A program made the position numbers and the translations under genes. From Trichococcus sp. K1Tr (lineage in GTDB: Bacteria > Bacillota > Bacilli > Lactobacillales > Aerococcaceae), in the NCBI RefSeq assembly GCF_028309625.1, contig NZ_JAQMHR010000002.1:248001-312000 (forward strand): DNA of 64,000 nt. Direction: 5' to 3'. Below are positions 61,828 through 64,000 of the stretch, piece by piece (the stretch's first letter is position 1; each line of letters starts with the position of its first letter). The notes under the pieces are model-generated. The model saw nothing but the letters and a program-made list of their open reading frames with translations. It searched no databases and was not told the origin of the DNA.

Positions 61828-62184
61828 ATGGATTATGAAAATTATGCAAAAGTCGCAAAGGCATTGGCCGATCCGAAGCGCGTCAAAATTGTCGATATGC
61901 TTTCCTGCGGGGCCATGTGTGCCTGTGACATACTGGAACACTTCGATTTCACCCAACCCACGTTGTCCCATCACATCAACTTGTTGGTGAAGGCGGGATT
62001 GGTGACGACGGAGAAATCCGGAACGTGGCATTATTACGATCTGAAGAAAGATGCCTTCGAAAAATTCAAGGCGGATACAGCGGAACTGATGGCCGATACT
62101 CCGGCATGCATCTGTGAACCTGTGCGGTCAAAAGTAGTGTGTAGCACAGATGAAAAAGAAACCGATCAAGTGACGCAAAAATAG
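61828..62184 (+). CDS. arsR: ArsR family metalloregulator 2
   Basis: A 118-aa winged-helix repressor distinct from ArsR1. The alpha-3 motif is GAMCACDILEHFDF and the recognition helix is TQPTLSHHINLLVKAGLV. The C-terminus has further Cys (TPACICEPVRSKVVCST), giving extra possible metal ligands. It heads the unit with acr3 (42-nt gap). Confidence 0.93.
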   Translation: MDYENYAKVAKALADPKRVKIVDMLSCGAMCACDILEHFDFTQPTLSHHINLLVKAGLVTTEKSGTWHYYDLKKDAFEKFKADTAELMADTPACICEPVRSKVVCSTDEKETDQVTQK

Positions 62185-62226
62185 TGCTGTAAAGAGCGTA
62201 AAACAATAAATGGAGGTATAATAAAA

Positions 62227-63312
62227 ATGAGTAGCAAAGAACAAACAAGCATTTCGTTCTTTAATAAATATTTGAGTGTCTGGGTAGCAATCTGTATGGT
62301 GGTAGGGGTGTTGATCGGCAAATATCTGCCGGCCATACCTGAATTCTTCGGGAAATTTGAATATGCGAACGTCTCGATCCCGACGGCCGTATTGATCTGG
62401 GTCATGATTTACCCGATGATGATGAAGGTGGATTTCCAAAGCGTCCGGGACGTCGGGAAAAATCCGAAAGGACTTTATGTCACCTGGGCAGTGAACTGGT
62501 TGATCAAACCTTTTACTATGTACGCCATTTCTGCCTTTTTCTTCTTTGTCGTCTTCAAAAATTTCATTACGCCTGAGTTGGCGACTGAATATTTGGCCGG
62601 TGCGATTCTGCTGGGAGCTGCCCCTTGTACCGCGATGGTGTTTGTCTGGAGTCAACTGACTAGAGGCAATCCGGCGTACACTGTCGTTCAGGTTGCGACC
62701 AATGATCTGATCATCCTGGTTGCTTTCATTCCGATCGTCAAATTCTTATTGGGCGTCAGCAATGTTACGGTTCCTTGGGACACCTTGATCCTGTCTGTCG
62801 TGTTGTTCGTTGTGATTCCGCTGGTCGGAGGAGTCTTGACGCGGATCTTCGTCACAAAGAAAAAAGGCGTTGCTTATTTCGAGAAGGATTTTCTTTCGAA
62901 ATTTGATGGCGCAACCACTGCAGGGCTGTTGTTGATGCTGGTCTTGCTGTTCTCTTTCCAAGGAGAGGTCATCCTGGAAAACCCGTTGCACATTTTGATG
63001 ATCGCCGTACCATTGATTCTGCAGACATTCCTGATTTTCTTCATTGCCTATTTTGCAAGCAGAGCATTGAAGCTTCCTCACGCAATCGCCGCTCCGGCCG
63101 GAATGATCGGCGCATCGAACTTTTTTGAACTATCTGTCGCGGTCGCCATCGCGTTGTTCGGAATGGATTCTCCAGCGGCATTGGCGACGGTTGTGGGTGT
63201 CTTGACTGAAGTGCCTGTGATGCTGATTTTGGTGAAAATCGCCAATTCGACAAGACAATGGTTTCCTGGAAAAGAAAATAGTGTAGTAAATCCTGTAAAA
63301 ACGGTAAAATAA
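62227..63312 (+). CDS. acr3: ACR3-type arsenite efflux permease
   Basis: A 361-aa, 10-TM arsenite/H+ antiporter. The conserved Cys is in LLGAAPCTAMVFVWSQLTRG, and the proton-relevant Glu in GASNFFELSVAVAI. Length and motifs are those of ACR3, not ArsB. Behind an AATGGAGG site; the FAD oxidoreductase follows by 29 nt. Confidence 0.95.
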   Translation: MSSKEQTSISFFNKYLSVWVAICMVVGVLIGKYLPAIPEFFGKFEYANVSIPTAVLIWVMIYPMMMKVDFQSVRDVGKNPKGLYVTWAVNWLIKPFTMYAISAFFFFVVFKNFITPELATEYLAGAILLGAAPCTAMVFVWSQLTRGNPAYTVVQVATNDLIILVAFIPIVKFLLGVSNVTVPWDTLILSVVLFVVIPLVGGVLTRIFVTKKKGVAYFEKDFLSKFDGATTAGLLLMLVLLFSFQGEVILENPLHILMIAVPLILQTFLIFFIAYFASRALKLPHAIAAPAGMIGASNFFELSVAVAIALFGMDSPAALATVVGVLTEVPVMLILVKIANSTRQWFPGKENSVVNPVKTVK

Positions 63313-63341
63313 GCCACTTTAACTGAAAAGGAGAATTTATT

Positions 63342-64000
63342 ATGAAAATCATCGTAATCGGTTCGGTAGCGGCGGGCACCTCCGTTGCAGCCAAAGCGCG
63401 CAGAAATACAGAGGAAGCGGAAATAGTCGTCTATGATCAAGGAAAGGATATTTCCTATTCCGTCTGCGGTATCCCCTACAAAATCGGTGGGGAAGTCGAT
63501 TCAGTGGATCGCCTGACGCCGCGGGATGCGAAATGGTTCAAAAAGAGATATGATGTCTCCATCTTTACGGAACATAAAGTGACAAAAGTGGATCATGAAG
63601 CCAAAAAGATTCAAGTTAAAGATCTGAAGACCGGTGAAATCAAAGAGGACGCTTATGATGTGTTGGTTTTCGCGACAGGTGCGGCTCCGCTTACGCCTCC
63701 ACCGTTCGATCAGGATGCATACGACAATGTCTTCCATGTCCGCAACATCCAGGACCTTCGTGACATTGAAAGTTATTCGGAAGCGAACCAACCGAAGAAA
63801 GCACTGATCATCGGTGCTGGGTTCATCGGTCTGGAAATGGCCGAACAACTTGTGTATAAAGGTTGGGATGTCACCATCGTTCAGTTGGAAAATCAAGTGA
63901 TGCCGCCGATGGATGCTGATATGGCTTTCCGGGTTGAAGAAGTGCTGATGGCCAATGGGGTGCATCTGCACCTTGGGGATACGGTCAAGACCATCGAAGG
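63342..64000 (+). CDS. FAD-dependent pyridine nucleotide-disulfide reductase (3' end outside window)
   Basis: Start of a CoA-disulfide reductase/NADH oxidase-like flavoprotein. GSVAAGTSVAAKARR is the FAD-binding dinucleotide fold, YSVCGIPYKIGG holds the single active Cys (as in CoA-disulfide reductase), and LIIGAGFIGLEMAEQL is the NAD(P)H fold. About 219 residues are in view; the full family length is near 450-550. In the arsR2-acr3 unit it may regenerate thiols or reduce pentavalent arsenical; inference from context. AAAAGGAG site. Confidence 0.88.
   Translation, partial: MKIIVIGSVAAGTSVAAKARRNTEEAEIVVYDQGKDISYSVCGIPYKIGGEVDSVDRLTPRDAKWFKKRYDVSIFTEHKVTKVDHEAKKIQVKDLKTGEIKEDAYDVLVFATGAAPLTPPPFDQDAYDNVFHVRNIQDLRDIESYSEANQPKKALIIGAGFIGLEMAEQLVYKGWDVTIVQLENQVMPPMDADMAFRVEEVLMANGVHLHLGDTVKTIE

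Overview
The window looks like chromosomal DNA of a moderate-GC, low-GC-type Gram-positive bacterium of the Lactobacillales; Trichococcus or another member of the Carnobacteriaceae is my best guess. The signs are strong AGGAGG-type ribosome binding sites, TTGACA-17-TATAAT promoters, three T-box leaders, PyrR-type attenuation, LmrCD/BmrCD-like ABC exporters, acetolactate decarboxylase, and mostly plain intrinsic terminators. The species call is inference; no rRNA or tRNA gene was seen. There is no phage, IS transposase or CRISPR array.

Layout. 1-6376: nearly complete operon for a Na+-type rotary ATPase (N-ATPase, atpDCQRBEFAG; atpD is cut by the window start). 6388-7509: asparaginase. 7521-7741: intergenic palindromic repeats with a 50-bp period. 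7742-11918: MarR-controlled heterodimeric ABC exporter. 11949-25872: housekeeping and small genes (thioredoxin, acetolactate decarboxylase, phosphofructokinase-type kinase, Na/Pi cotransporter, a double AAA+ protein with TPRs, DegV, RlmN, an Nramp-related transporter, small DUF proteins, RsuA, YjbR). 25956-30615: a second MarR plus heterodimeric ABC exporter, one half carrying a large extracytoplasmic insert. 30616-35456: an AT-richer island with two GPH-family transporters and a creatininase-family hydrolase, bordered by hairpin elements and a gene remnant. 35498-43150: amino-acid biosynthesis under T-box control (metY with a Met T-box; trpDCFBA with a Trp T-box and no trpEG). 43219-57291: phosphoglycerate mutase, NRDE protein, lipoprotein, Ca/Na exchanger, PerM-family protein, cobalamin adenosyltransferase, NAD(P)HX repair enzyme, paired U32 proteins (TrhP1/P2-like), MFS, serine hydrolase, and uracil permease with a PyrR-type attenuator. 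57302-58801: MetE-like methionine synthase with a second Met T-box. 58870-64000: an arsenic/metalloid resistance locus.

The most unusual part is the metalloid locus. It has four transcription units, each preceded by related ATAGA/TCTAT inverted repeats: arsR plus a CxxC mini-thioredoxin; an ArsP-type permease plus a second CxxC mini-thioredoxin; an ArsD-like protein; and arsR2-acr3-FAD disulfide reductase. The ArsD-like protein has lost the three N-terminal arsenite-binding cysteines (all serine here) and instead ends in three 22-residue Cys/His-rich repeats plus a Cys cap. That suggests a metallochaperone rebuilt around a new metal site. Two ArsR proteins, two reducing CxxC proteins and a disulfide reductase next to two different efflux permeases suggest redox handling of metalloid coupled to export.
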